Of a stretch of DNA of 5,875 nucleotides, positions 1 to 5,849 are shown piece by piece. The notes below the pieces were generated by a model, which had not been told where the DNA came from, did no database searches, and saw only the letters and a list, made by a program, of their open reading frames with translations. Where the stretch lies: positions 1-5,875 of the forward strand of contig JBFWIM010000102.1 of assembly GCA_050255995.1 (NCBI GenBank), written 5' to 3'. Origin of the DNA: Intestinibacillus sp050255995 (GTDB taxonomy: Bacteria > Bacillota > Clostridia > Oscillospirales > Butyricicoccaceae). Every line of letters begins with the position of its first letter. Positions within the stretch are counted from its first letter, which is position 1. The position numbers were made by a program, and so were the translations under genes.

Positions 1-750
1 TTGACCCGCATTCTGAGAAACAGCGGCGTAATGAACGGCGTAATTTATACAGAAGGTTATGAGCCGGATGCCAAAACCATTGAGGAGATGAAGGCGTACG
101 TGGTCAGGGACGCGGTGCGTGCGGTCACCTGCGATGAGAACATCGTCTATCCGGCGGAGGGCGAAACCCTGTACCGCGTCGCGCTGTATGACTACGGCGT
201 AAAATATAACATCGAGCGTGAGCTGTGCAAACGCGGCTGCGAGGTCACGGTCATTCCGGCGCTCACCCCGCCGGAGGACGTGATAAACGGCGGGTTTGAC
301 GGCGTGATGCTGTCGAACGGCCCCGGCGACCCGGCGGAGAACGTCGAGATCGTCGAAAACCTCAAAAAGCTGCTCGAGAGCGGCATACCGATCTTCGGCA
401 TCTGCCTGGGGCATCAGCTGCTGAGCCTCGCCATCGGCGCGACGACCGAAAAGCTCAAGTACGGACACCGCGGCGTGAACCATCCGGTCAAGGATCTGGA
501 CTGCGACCGCACCTATATCACCAGCCAGAACCATGGCTACGCGGTGGTCGGCGAATCGGTCGATCCGAAGCGGGCACGCGTGCGGTATGTCAACCTGAAC
601 GACGGTACGGTCGAGGGGCTTGAGCATACCGGCCGCCCGGTATTCACCGTGCAGTACCACCCCGAGGTGTGCCCCGGTCCGATGGACGCCTCGTACCTGT
701 TTGACGAATTTATCGAAAACATGAAGAAGACCAAGGGAGGAAACCGGTAA
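1..750 (+). CDS. carA: Carbamoyl-phosphate synthase small (glutaminase) subunit, 5' truncated by the window
   Basis: This subunit hydrolyses glutamine and passes ammonia through a tunnel to CarB for carbamoyl phosphate synthesis in the cytoplasm. The visible 249 codons begin inside the N-terminal domain: the first codon, TTG, is the Leu of the family's LTRILR motif rather than a start. Roughly 110 residues are therefore missing by comparison with the usual 355-380. A class I glutamine amidotransferase domain spans about residues 57-240. It carries the NGPGDP loop (106-111), the nucleophile Cys135 in GICLGHQLL, and His220 and Glu222 in QYHPEV, which complete the catalytic triad. The TAA stop overlaps the carB ATG by one base, so the two are almost certainly translationally coupled in one operon. 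Codons are strongly G/C-ending. The identification is secure. Whether the enzyme serves pyrimidine or arginine synthesis cannot be told, because the upstream neighbours are outside the window. Confidence 0.97.
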   Translation: MTRILRNSGVMNGVIYTEGYEPDAKTIEEMKAYVVRDAVRAVTCDENIVYPAEGETLYRVALYDYGVKYNIERELCKRGCEVTVIPALTPPEDVINGGFDGVMLSNGPGDPAENVEIVENLKKLLESGIPIFGICLGHQLLSLAIGATTEKLKYGHRGVNHPVKDLDCDRTYITSQNHGYAVVGESVDPKRARVRYVNLNDGTVEGLEHTGRPVFTVQYHPEVCPGPMDASYLFDEFIENMKKTKGGNR

Positions 751-3700
751 TGCCATTAAGAACAGATATCCATAAGGTAATGGTGCTGGGTTCCGGCCCG
801 ATTGTGATCGGACAGGCAGCCGAGTTTGACTACGCCGGCACGCAGGCATGCCGCGCGCTGCGCGAGGAGGGGCTTGAGGTCGTCCTGGTCAACTCCAACC
901 CCGCAACGATTATGACCGACAAGGCCATGGCGGATAAGGTTTACATCGAGCCGATGACCGTCGAGGCCGTTCAGGAGATCATTCGCAAGGAACGCCCGGA
1001 CTCCCTGCTGCCGAACCTCGGCGGACAGACCGGCCTGAACCTCGCGATGGAGCTGTGTGAAAACGGCTTCCTCGAGAAAATGGGCGTCAAGCTGCTCGGC
1101 GCGAATCCGGACACCATCGCCAAGGCTGAGGACCGCCAGATGTTCAAGGACACGATGGAGAAAATCGGCGAGCCGATCATCGCCTCCAAGGTCGTGCACT
1201 CGGTCGAGGATGCGGTTGCCTTCACCGAGGAGATCGGCCTGCCCGTCATCATCCGCCCGGCCTACACGCTCGGCGGCACCGGCGGCGGCATCGCCTATAC
1301 CTGGGAGCAGCTGCGCTCCATTGCCGCATCCGGCATCATGCACTCGCGCATCAACGAGATTCTGGTGGAAAAGTGCATCGCGGGCTGGAAGGAAATCGAA
1401 TACGAGGTCATGCGCGACCATAAGGGCAACGCGATCACGATCTGTAACATGGAGAACGTCGATCCGGTCGGCGTACACACCGGCGACTCGGTCGTCGTCG
1501 CGCCGTCCCAGACGCTGTGCGACAAGGAATACCAGATGCTGCGCACCTCCGCGCTCAACATCATCACGGAGCTGGGTATCGAAGGCGGCTGCAACGTTCA
1601 GTACGCGCTCAATCCGGATTCCTTTGAGTACGCGGTCATTGAGGTAAACCCCCGCGTCTCACGTTCGTCCGCGCTCGCGTCCAAGGCGACCGGCTACCCG
1701 ATCGCCAAGGTGACCGCCAAGATCGCGGTCGGCTACGGCCTGGACGAGATCCCGAACGCCGTTACCGGCAAGACCAAGGCCTGCTTCGAGCCGACGCTCG
1801 ACTACTGCGTCATTAAGTTCCCGCGCTGGCCGTTTGACAAGTTCGTCTACGCGGACAACTCGCTCGGCACCCAGATGAAGGCGACCGGCGAGGTCATGTC
1901 CATCGCGAACAGCTTTGAGGCCGCGATGATGAAGGCCGTGCGTTCCATTGAGATGAAGCTGACCTCCATGATCGACCCTAAGCTTGCTTCCTGGACGGAC
2001 GACGAGGTCAAAGCCGGCGTGCGCCGGATCAACGATCAGCGCCTGTTCGTCATCTGCGAGGCCTTCCGCCGCGGCATCATGACCGTGGACGAGGTGTTTG
2101 AGATCACAAAGATCGACGTCTGGTTCCTCTACAAGTTCCTGAACATCGTCGAGATGGAGAACGGGCTGAAAAAGGCCGCTGCGATTGACGCGGACCTTTA
2201 TGACCGTGCCAAGAAGCTCGGCTTCCTGGACCGTACCATTACGGAGCTGTCCGGAAAGCAGATTCCGGAGGAGATCCGCCGCCTGCCGATCTACAAGACG
2301 GTCGATACCTGCGCCGCCGAGTTCGACGCAGAAACTCCGTACTACTATTCCGCCTGGGATGAGGAGAACGAGGTCAAGCCCGACAACGGCAAAAAGAAGG
2401 TGCTGGTTCTCGGTTCCGGCCCGATCCGCATCGGCCAGGGCATTGAGTTCGACTACTGCTCGGTACACGCGGTCTGGGCGCTCAAGGATCTCGGCTGCGA
2501 GACTGTCATCATCAACAACAATCCGGAGACCGTTTCGACCGACTTCGACACGGCTGACCGCCTGTACTTTGAGCCGCTGACCCCGGAAGACGTCACCGGC
2601 GTGGTAAACGCCGAGAAGCCGGACGCCGCAATCGTCCAGTTCGGCGGGCAGACCGCCATTAATCTTGCTGCGCACATGGAAAAGCTCGGCGTGCCGATCC
2701 TTGGCACCCCGGCGTGGTCGATCGACGCGGCGGAAGACCGTGAGAAGTTCGACGTCATTCTCGAGAAGTGCGGTATCCCGCGGCCGGCCGGCCATACGGT
2801 AATGACCGAAGACGAGGCAGTGCAGGCGGCGGAGGCGCTCGGCTATCCGGTGCTCGTGCGTCCGTCCTATGTCCTCGGCGGTCAGGGCATGGAAATCGCG
2901 TACAAGGAAGAGGATGTGCGTGAATTCATGCGTGTCATCACGCGGTACACGGTGGAGAACCCGGTTTTGGTCGACAAGTACATGATGGGCCGTGAAATTG
3001 AGGTTGACGCCATCTGCGACGGCGAGGATATCCTGATCCCCGGCATTATGGAGCACCTGGAGCGCGCGGGCGTGCACTCCGGCGACTCGATTTCGGTTTA
3101 CCCGTCCATTACGATTGAGGACCGCCACAAAGAGGTCATCATCCAGTACACCGAGGCGCTTGCGAAGAATCTGGCAGTTCTCGGTCTGGTCAATATTCAG
3201 TTTGTACTGTACAACGACGAGATCTACGTCATCGAGGTCAATCCGCGTTCGTCCCGTACCGTCCCCTACATCTCCAAGGTGACGGGCGTGCCGATGGTTG
3301 ACCTGGCAACCCGCTGCATGTTCGGCGAGAAGCTGCGCGACATGGGCTACGGCACCGGCCTCTATCCGGAAAGCAACCACTACGCGGTCAAGGTGCCGGT
3401 GTTCTCCTTCCAGAAGCTGCGCGACCTCGACACCCAGCTCGGGCCGGAGATGAAATCCACCGGCGAGGTGCTCGGCGTTTCGACCTCGTTCCGTGAGGCG
3501 CTGCTCAAGGGCCTCATGGGCGCGGGCTTTAAGATGAAGCGGCGCGGCGCGGTGCTCATTTCGGTGCGCGATTCGGACAAGCAGGAGGCGATCAAAATTG
3601 CGGAGCGCTTTGAGTCGCTGGGTTTTGAAATTTACGCGACCAGCGGCACGGCGAACATCCTGAACCGCCATATGGTGGGGACGAACGCGATCCGCAATGT

Positions 3701-3938
3701 GGACGAGCCTGCCCCCAACATCATCGACCTGATCGAATCGGGCAAGATCGACTACGTCATTGCGACCTCGGTCAAGGGCCGCCATCCGGAGCTTGGTTCG
3801 GTGCACATCCGCCGTACGGCGGTGGAGCGCTCGATTCCGTGCCTGACCTCCATCGACACGGCTTCCGCGCTGCTGCGCTGCCTGGAGGGCGATGTTAAAA
3901 TCGAAAACTGCGAGCTGGTGGATATCAACACCATTTAA
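750..3938 (+). CDS. carB: Carbamoyl-phosphate synthase large subunit
   Basis: This 1062-residue protein (E. coli 1073) makes carbamoyl phosphate from bicarbonate, ammonia and two ATP. It shows the duplicated architecture: LGSGPIVIGQ (13-22) and LGSGPIRIGQ (554-563) open two homologous synthetase halves. In the first half Arg129, Arg169, Glu215, Glu298 and Asn300 match E. coli R129, R169, E215, E299 and N301. In the second half Arg704, Glu829 and Asn831 occupy the equivalent ATP/metal positions. A methylglyoxal-synthase-like allosteric domain occupies about 930-1045. Of the E. coli UMP-contacting residues, Lys944, Thr964 and Thr967 are kept, but K993, N1015 and T1017 align with Asn983, Ala1005 and Ser1007. 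Of the ornithine ligands, Glu771 and Asp779 are kept, but E892 aligns with Val882. Regulation may therefore differ from E. coli (inference from a by-eye alignment). The ATG is supported by GGGAGG at 735-740, nine bases upstream, and it overlaps the carA stop. A terminator follows directly. Confidence 0.98.
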   Translation: MPLRTDIHKVMVLGSGPIVIGQAAEFDYAGTQACRALREEGLEVVLVNSNPATIMTDKAMADKVYIEPMTVEAVQEIIRKERPDSLLPNLGGQTGLNLAMELCENGFLEKMGVKLLGANPDTIAKAEDRQMFKDTMEKIGEPIIASKVVHSVEDAVAFTEEIGLPVIIRPAYTLGGTGGGIAYTWEQLRSIAASGIMHSRINEILVEKCIAGWKEIEYEVMRDHKGNAITICNMENVDPVGVHTGDSVVVAPSQTLCDKEYQMLRTSALNIITELGIEGGCNVQYALNPDSFEYAVIEVNPRVSRSSALASKATGYPIAKVTAKIAVGYGLDEIPNAVTGKTKACFEPTLDYCVIKFPRWPFDKFVYADNSLGTQMKATGEVMSIANSFEAAMMKAVRSIEMKLTSMIDPKLASWTDDEVKAGVRRINDQRLFVICEAFRRGIMTVDEVFEITKIDVWFLYKFLNIVEMENGLKKAAAIDADLYDRAKKLGFLDRTITELSGKQIPEEIRRLPIYKTVDTCAAEFDAETPYYYSAWDEENEVKPDNGKKKVLVLGSGPIRIGQGIEFDYCSVHAVWALKDLGCETVIINNNPETVSTDFDTADRLYFEPLTPEDVTGVVNAEKPDAAIVQFGGQTAINLAAHMEKLGVPILGTPAWSIDAAEDREKFDVILEKCGIPRPAGHTVMTEDEAVQAAEALGYPVLVRPSYVLGGQGMEIAYKEEDVREFMRVITRYTVENPVLVDKYMMGREIEVDAICDGEDILIPGIMEHLERAGVHSGDSISVYPSITIEDRHKEVIIQYTEALAKNLAVLGLVNIQFVLYNDEIYVIEVNPRSSRTVPYISKVTGVPMVDLATRCMFGEKLRDMGYGTGLYPESNHYAVKVPVFSFQKLRDLDTQLGPEMKSTGEVLGVSTSFREALLKGLMGAGFKMKRRGAVLISVRDSDKQEAIKIAERFESLGFEIYATSGTANILNRHMVGTNAIRNVDEPAPNIIDLIESGKIDYVIATSVKGRHPELGSVHIRRTAVERSIPCLTSIDTASALLRCLEGDVKIENCELVDINTI

Positions 3939-3942
3939 ATGC

Positions 3943-3983
3943 AGCCCGCCCCGCGAGATTTTTTCTCCGCGGGGTGGGTTTTC
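3943..3983 (+). terminator. Intrinsic terminator of carAB
   Basis: The 11-base arms CCCGCCCCGCG (3945-3955) and CGCGGGGTGGG (3968-3978) pair fully with one G-T wobble, around a 12-base loop rich in T. The stem can extend by two weak pairs. Only four T residues follow (3979-3982), so the U-tract is short, but the position five bases after the carB stop fits a terminator well. Confidence 0.85.
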
Positions 3984-4005
3984 GTATGCACTTTGGTTTG
4001 CATAC
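3984..4005. repeat. Perfect 7-base inverted repeat between carB terminator and dfx promoter
   Basis: GTATGCA (3984-3990) and TGCATAC (3999-4005) are perfect reverse complements separated by the 8-base spacer CTTTGGTT. The element starts just after the T run of the carB terminator and ends 50 bases before the -35 box of the desulfoferrodoxin promoter. It could be a second hairpin backing up termination or a protein-binding site for the redox operon. The sequence alone does not decide. Confidence 0.5.
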
Positions 4006-4055
4006 CGGCGCGTCCGGGCGGGTTCGGACTTATGTCCGCCGCTGGAAAAATCCAG

Positions 4056-4084
4056 TTGACTTGTCCGGCCGGGCTGGGTATAAT
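4056..4084 (+). promoter_or_regulatory. Sigma-70 type promoter for the desulfoferrodoxin-rubredoxin operon
   Basis: A -35 box TTGACT (4056-4061, five of six consensus bases) is followed by an ideal 17-base spacer and a perfect -10 box TATAAT (4079-4084). Transcription should begin near 4091, giving a leader of about 55 bases. The spacer is unusually GC-rich. No PerR-type box (TTATAAT-N-ATTATAA) is visible, so if oxidative stress controls the operon it acts through another site. Confidence 0.88.
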
Positions 4085-4145
4085 CAGGGATAGGGAGCAT
4101 CAATTGTATACTTTCTGATCACTTTGAAATGAAAGGAGTTTTGAC

Positions 4146-4520
4146 ATGAAGTTTTACATTTGCAACCACTGCGGCAACATCATTGCTTATGTAAAAGACA
4201 CGGGCGTTCCGGTTATCTGCTGCGGCGAGAAAATGCGCGAACTGGTGCCGAATACGACCGATGCCGCGACGGAGAAGCATGTGCCTGTCATCACGGTGGA
4301 AGGCCAGATGGTTACCGTAACGATTGGTTCCGTGGAACATCCCATGCTGCCGGAGCACCATATTGAGTGGATCGCGCTACATACCAAGCAGGGCAACCAG
4401 CGCAAGGAACTCAAGCCGGGCGATAAGCCGCAGGCAAAGTTTATGATTTGTGAAGACGACGAGGTGATTGCGGCGTACGAGTACTGCAATCTCCACGGAC
4501 TGTGGAAAAAGGAGGTATAA
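4146..4520 (+). CDS. dfx: Desulfoferrodoxin (two-iron superoxide reductase)
   Basis: The 124-residue cytoplasmic enzyme reduces superoxide to hydrogen peroxide with one electron, usually from rubredoxin, and releases no oxygen. The N-terminal desulforedoxin-like domain has Cys6-x2-Cys9 and the adjacent pair Cys25-Cys26, the four ligands of the Fe(SCys)4 centre I. The C-terminal neelaredoxin-like domain supplies the catalytic His4Cys centre II: His45, His65, His71, Cys114 and His117. The EKH motif (Glu43-Lys44-His45) contains the residues matching Glu47 and Lys48 of the Desulfoarculus baarsii enzyme. All ligands of both centres are present, so this is a full-length 2Fe enzyme. The ATG is set by AAAGGAG (4132-4138), seven bases upstream. 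It is the first gene of its transcript, with its own promoter, and rubredoxin follows five bases after the stop. The family is also called rbo or sor. Confidence 0.97.
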   Translation: MKFYICNHCGNIIAYVKDTGVPVICCGEKMRELVPNTTDAATEKHVPVITVEGQMVTVTIGSVEHPMLPEHHIEWIALHTKQGNQRKELKPGDKPQAKFMICEDDEVIAAYEYCNLHGLWKKEV

Positions 4521-4525
4521 GACAC

Positions 4526-4687
4526 ATGAAGAAGTATGTTTGCAAAATCTGTGGTTATATTTATGACGAGGCGGCGGGCGATCCGGAAAACGATATCGAT
4601 CCCGGCACCAAGTTCAGCCGTCTTCCGGACGACTGGAGCTGCCCGATCTGCGGCGTAGGCAAGGAGAACTTCGAAGAGCAGGCCTAA
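4526..4687 (+). CDS. rub: Rubredoxin
   Basis: This 53-residue one-iron electron carrier has Cys6-x2-Cys9 (CKICG) and Cys39-x2-Cys42 (CPICG), the four ligands of its Fe(SCys)4 site. It also has the conserved YDEAAGDPEND and PDDWSCP segments, and its length is standard. The start is the ATG at 4526: it gives the usual MKKYVCKICGY N-terminus and has AAGGAGG (4509-4515) ten bases upstream. An in-frame ATG at 4502 lies inside the upstream gene and ahead of this ribosome binding site, so it is rejected. The gene starts five bases after the desulfoferrodoxin stop, sharing its promoter and the terminator downstream. Its expected partner is that superoxide reductase, though rubredoxins also serve rubrerythrins and other oxidoreductases. 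Confidence 0.97.
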   Translation: MKKYVCKICGYIYDEAAGDPENDIDPGTKFSRLPDDWSCPICGVGKENFEEQA

Positions 4688-4703
4688 TGCTGCGGCCATC
4701 GGT

Positions 4704-4719
4704 TGCACCGGCTGGTGCA
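4704..4719. repeat. Short perfect hairpin in the rubredoxin 3' untranslated region
   Basis: TGCACC (4704-4709) and GGTGCA (4714-4719) are perfect reverse complements around the tetraloop GGCT. It lies 16 bases after the rubredoxin stop and 15 bases before the main terminator palindrome. It may simply protect the transcript 3' end. No T run follows it on the plus strand. Confidence 0.45.
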
Positions 4720-4730
4720 GTCCCGAAAAA

Positions 4731-4768
4731 ATAGAAAGCGCCGGATTCCGCGGAATCCGGCGCTTTTT
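4731..4768 (+). terminator. Palindromic intrinsic terminator, probably bidirectional
   Basis: Positions 4735-4766 form a perfect 32-base palindrome: the left half AAAGCGCCGGATTCCG is exactly complementary to the right half. The plus strand ends in T5 (4764-4768), fitting termination of the desulfoferrodoxin-rubredoxin transcript. Read from the minus strand, the stem is followed by TTTCTATTTTTT. It could therefore also stop transcripts coming from the convergent SDR gene. Confidence 0.92.
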
Positions 4769-4817
4769 GCATTGTGCGGGCCGTTATATATTCAGATTTG
4801 CATAAAATCAAGGAGAA

Positions 4818-4902
4818 GAGGATGCCGCAAAGCAAAACCCTTGGGCAGCAGTCGTTTGCATGGCACGAGGCAGCATAAAGGCCCGGATCATGCGGCATCC
4901 TC
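4818..4902. repeat. 85-base element closed by perfect 12-base inverted repeats
   Basis: GAGGATGCCGCA (4818-4829) is exactly reverse-complementary to TGCGGCATCCTC (4891-4902), with 61 bases between. An inner helix is possible: TTGGGC (4841-4846) with GCCCGG (4881-4886), using two wobbles. GGCAGCA occurs twice inside. It sits in the convergent gap just past the SDR stop codon. It could be a structured 3' end of the SDR mRNA, a small RNA on either strand, or a miniature inverted-repeat element, although no target-site duplication is obvious. Neither strand has a clear U-tract directly after the stem. Confidence 0.5.
4822..4878 (+). CDS. Candidate 18-codon small ORF of unknown function
   Basis: The ORF reads MPQSKTLGQQSFAWHEAA and stops with TAA. 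It has a good Shine-Dalgarno, AAGGAG (4810-4815), six bases before the ATG. It has no membrane segment, signal peptide or cysteine, and I recognise no family. Its start codon lies in the left arm of the 12-base inverted repeat, so folding of the RNA would hide it, as seen with leader peptides. However, no plus-strand gene follows and no convincing promoter precedes it. A 19-codon frame can easily be chance. Confidence 0.2.
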   Translation: MPQSKTLGQQSFAWHEAA

Positions 4903-4916
4903 AGGGGTTAGCGGGT

Positions 4917-5708
4917 TCAGATGCTGCGGATTAGGCCGCCTTCCGCCCGGATGGATGCGCCGTTGGTTGCGGACGAAACTTCGGAGCAGTAATAGACGAT
5001 GGTGGCGGCGACCTCCTCCACGGTTGTGATGCGCTGGAGGAGCTGCGTAGGTTCATAAGTCATAAAATATTCTCGTATCGCCTGCTCCAAATCTTTTCCC
5101 TCGCGCATGGCGCGGTCGGTTTGATATGCGGCCGTATTTTCTGTCCATGTCAGACCGGGCAGCAGCGAATTGACCGCGACCCTTGTGCCCTTTGTCATTT
5201 CAGCCAGCGCCCTGGCCAGACCGATGACAGCTGTTTTTGATACGCTGTAGTGCACCATATCCACAAGCGGCTTGATGCCGCACTCGCTTGCCACCAGAAC
5301 CATTCTGCCGCTGTTGCGCGCCAGCATCCTGGGCAGGAAGTGGCGGCACATGCGAACCTGTGAGAATAAATTTGTGTTCATCATCCAGGCCCACTCATCA
5401 TCTGTGATTTCCGCAAAGGGCGTGCCTTTGTAAGCGCCCATATTGCCCACCAGAATGTCGAGCTCGCCAATGGCGTCCACTGTATCCGTCACAGCTTGCG
5501 CCCCTGCCTTTGTCGCCAAATCACCGCATGCCGTGTAGCAGGATCCGAAAGCGGAGAGTTCATAGGCGGTTTGCTGCAGAATATCGGGATGGCGGCCGTT
5601 AATAATTACGGCTGCACCCTCCTGAAGCAGCAATTTTGCTACGCCTTTTCCAATGCCGGCGGTGGAGCCGGTCACCAACGCCAATTTTCCCTTGAGTTTG
5701 AGATCCAT
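4917..5708 (-). CDS. Short-chain dehydrogenase/reductase (SDR) family oxidoreductase
   Basis: This 263-residue soluble NAD(P)(H)-dependent oxidoreductase has a classical Rossmann fold. The cofactor glycine motif TGSTAGIG is at 13-20. Arg39 after the second strand (NGRHPD) suggests a preference for NADP(H). The catalytic set is Asn113, Ser141, Tyr154 and Lys158 (YSVSK), with the usual 13-residue Ser-Tyr spacing. The structural NNAG motif is altered to GNMG (88-91), a variation seen in some SDR subfamilies. The C-terminus RAEGGLIRSI resembles the RVDGG(V/L)xRSI ending of SDRs often annotated loosely as 3-oxoacyl-ACP reductases. The substrate cannot be predicted. The ATG is set by AGGAGG (5717-5722), eight bases upstream on the minus strand. 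Codon use is less G/C-ending than carB: 22 of the first 50 codons end in A or T, against 2 of 50 for carB codons 311-360. Together with its AT-rich upstream region this may indicate later acquisition. Confidence 0.93.
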   Translation of the reverse strand: MDLKLKGKLALVTGSTAGIGKGVAKLLLQEGAAVIINGRHPDILQQTAYELSAFGSCYTACGDLATKAGAQAVTDTVDAIGELDILVGNMGAYKGTPFAEITDDEWAWMMNTNLFSQVRMCRHFLPRMLARNSGRMVLVASECGIKPLVDMVHYSVSKTAVIGLARALAEMTKGTRVAVNSLLPGLTWTENTAAYQTDRAMREGKDLEQAIREYFMTYEPTQLLQRITTVEEVAATIVYYCSEVSSATNGASIRAEGGLIRSI

Positions 5709-5745
5709 CTCAATAACCTCCTACGCCGCAAGTTTATATGTATAC

Positions 5746-5774
5746 AGGATATAATATATAATTATATATGTCAA
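5746..5774 (-). promoter_or_regulatory. Probable promoter of the SDR gene
   Basis: On the minus strand a perfect -35 box TTGACA (5774-5769) is followed by a 17-base spacer and TATCCT (5751-5746), four of six consensus -10 bases. Alternative -10 choices exist because the whole stretch is AT-rich. Transcription would begin near 5740, giving a leader of about 30 bases with the AGGAGG site. Confidence 0.7.
5754..5769. promoter_or_regulatory. Perfect AT palindrome inside the SDR promoter spacer, possible operator
   Basis: ATATATAATTATATAT is a perfect 16-base palindrome filling most of the spacer between the proposed -35 and -10 boxes. A repressor bound there would block RNA polymerase. It lies in a run of 21 consecutive A/T bases (5749-5769), so simple AT-richness is the alternative explanation. 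Confidence 0.35.
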
Positions 5775-5825
5775 CTGGTATTCGGAATATATTTATACTC
5801 TCGTATACAATGCCGAAATCAGTGA

Positions 5826-5836
5826 ACAATGATTGT
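5826..5836. promoter_or_regulatory. Perfect 5-1-5 palindrome upstream of the SDR promoter
   Basis: ACAAT-G-ATTGT is a perfect palindrome with a one-base centre, about 52 bases upstream of the -35 box of the SDR gene. Another ACAATG lies at 5807-5812. It has the size of a small dimeric regulator site, but no regulator gene is visible in the window. Confidence 0.25.
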
Positions 5837-5849
5837 CCGGTATGCCAAG

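Noticed and set aside
756..1478. Minus-strand open frame of 240 codons opposite the 5' part of carB
   Set aside because: Same shadow effect. The opposite strand encodes an unmistakable, motif-complete CarB.
4012..4038. Overlapping short GC hairpins (e.g. CGGAC-TTAT-GTCCG) upstream of the dfx -35 box
   Set aside because: Five-base stems are common in GC-rich DNA. They lie upstream of transcription start, and no repeat or family pattern supports a function.
1659..4103. Very long minus-strand open frame (814 codons) opposite carB
   Set aside because: It is a mirror frame of a GC-rich, G/C-ending coding gene, where stop codons are rare on the opposite strand. Its product is dominated by Arg, Asp, Val, Leu and His with no recognisable domain. 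It also runs through the carB terminator hairpin. All conserved motifs belong to carB.
4111..4138. Weak hairpin CTTTC/GAAAG in the desulfoferrodoxin leader that would overlap the ribosome binding site
   Set aside because: Only five AT-rich pairs with a 15-base loop, so it is probably too unstable to act as a riboswitch or thermosensor. No known riboswitch motif is visible.
4502..4525. Longer rubredoxin starting at the ATG at 4502
   Set aside because: It would overlap the desulfoferrodoxin end, add eight residues atypical of the family, and place the start upstream of the clear AAGGAGG site.
4614..4898. Minus-strand open frame of 94 codons over the rubredoxin end and gap
   Set aside because: It overlaps rubredoxin and the terminator palindrome, and no conserved features are visible.
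4703..5029. Plus-strand open frame of 108 codons across the convergent gap
   Set aside because: It runs through the rubredoxin hairpin, the terminator palindrome and the 3' end of the SDR gene. It is very rich in Arg and has no plausible family or ribosome binding site.
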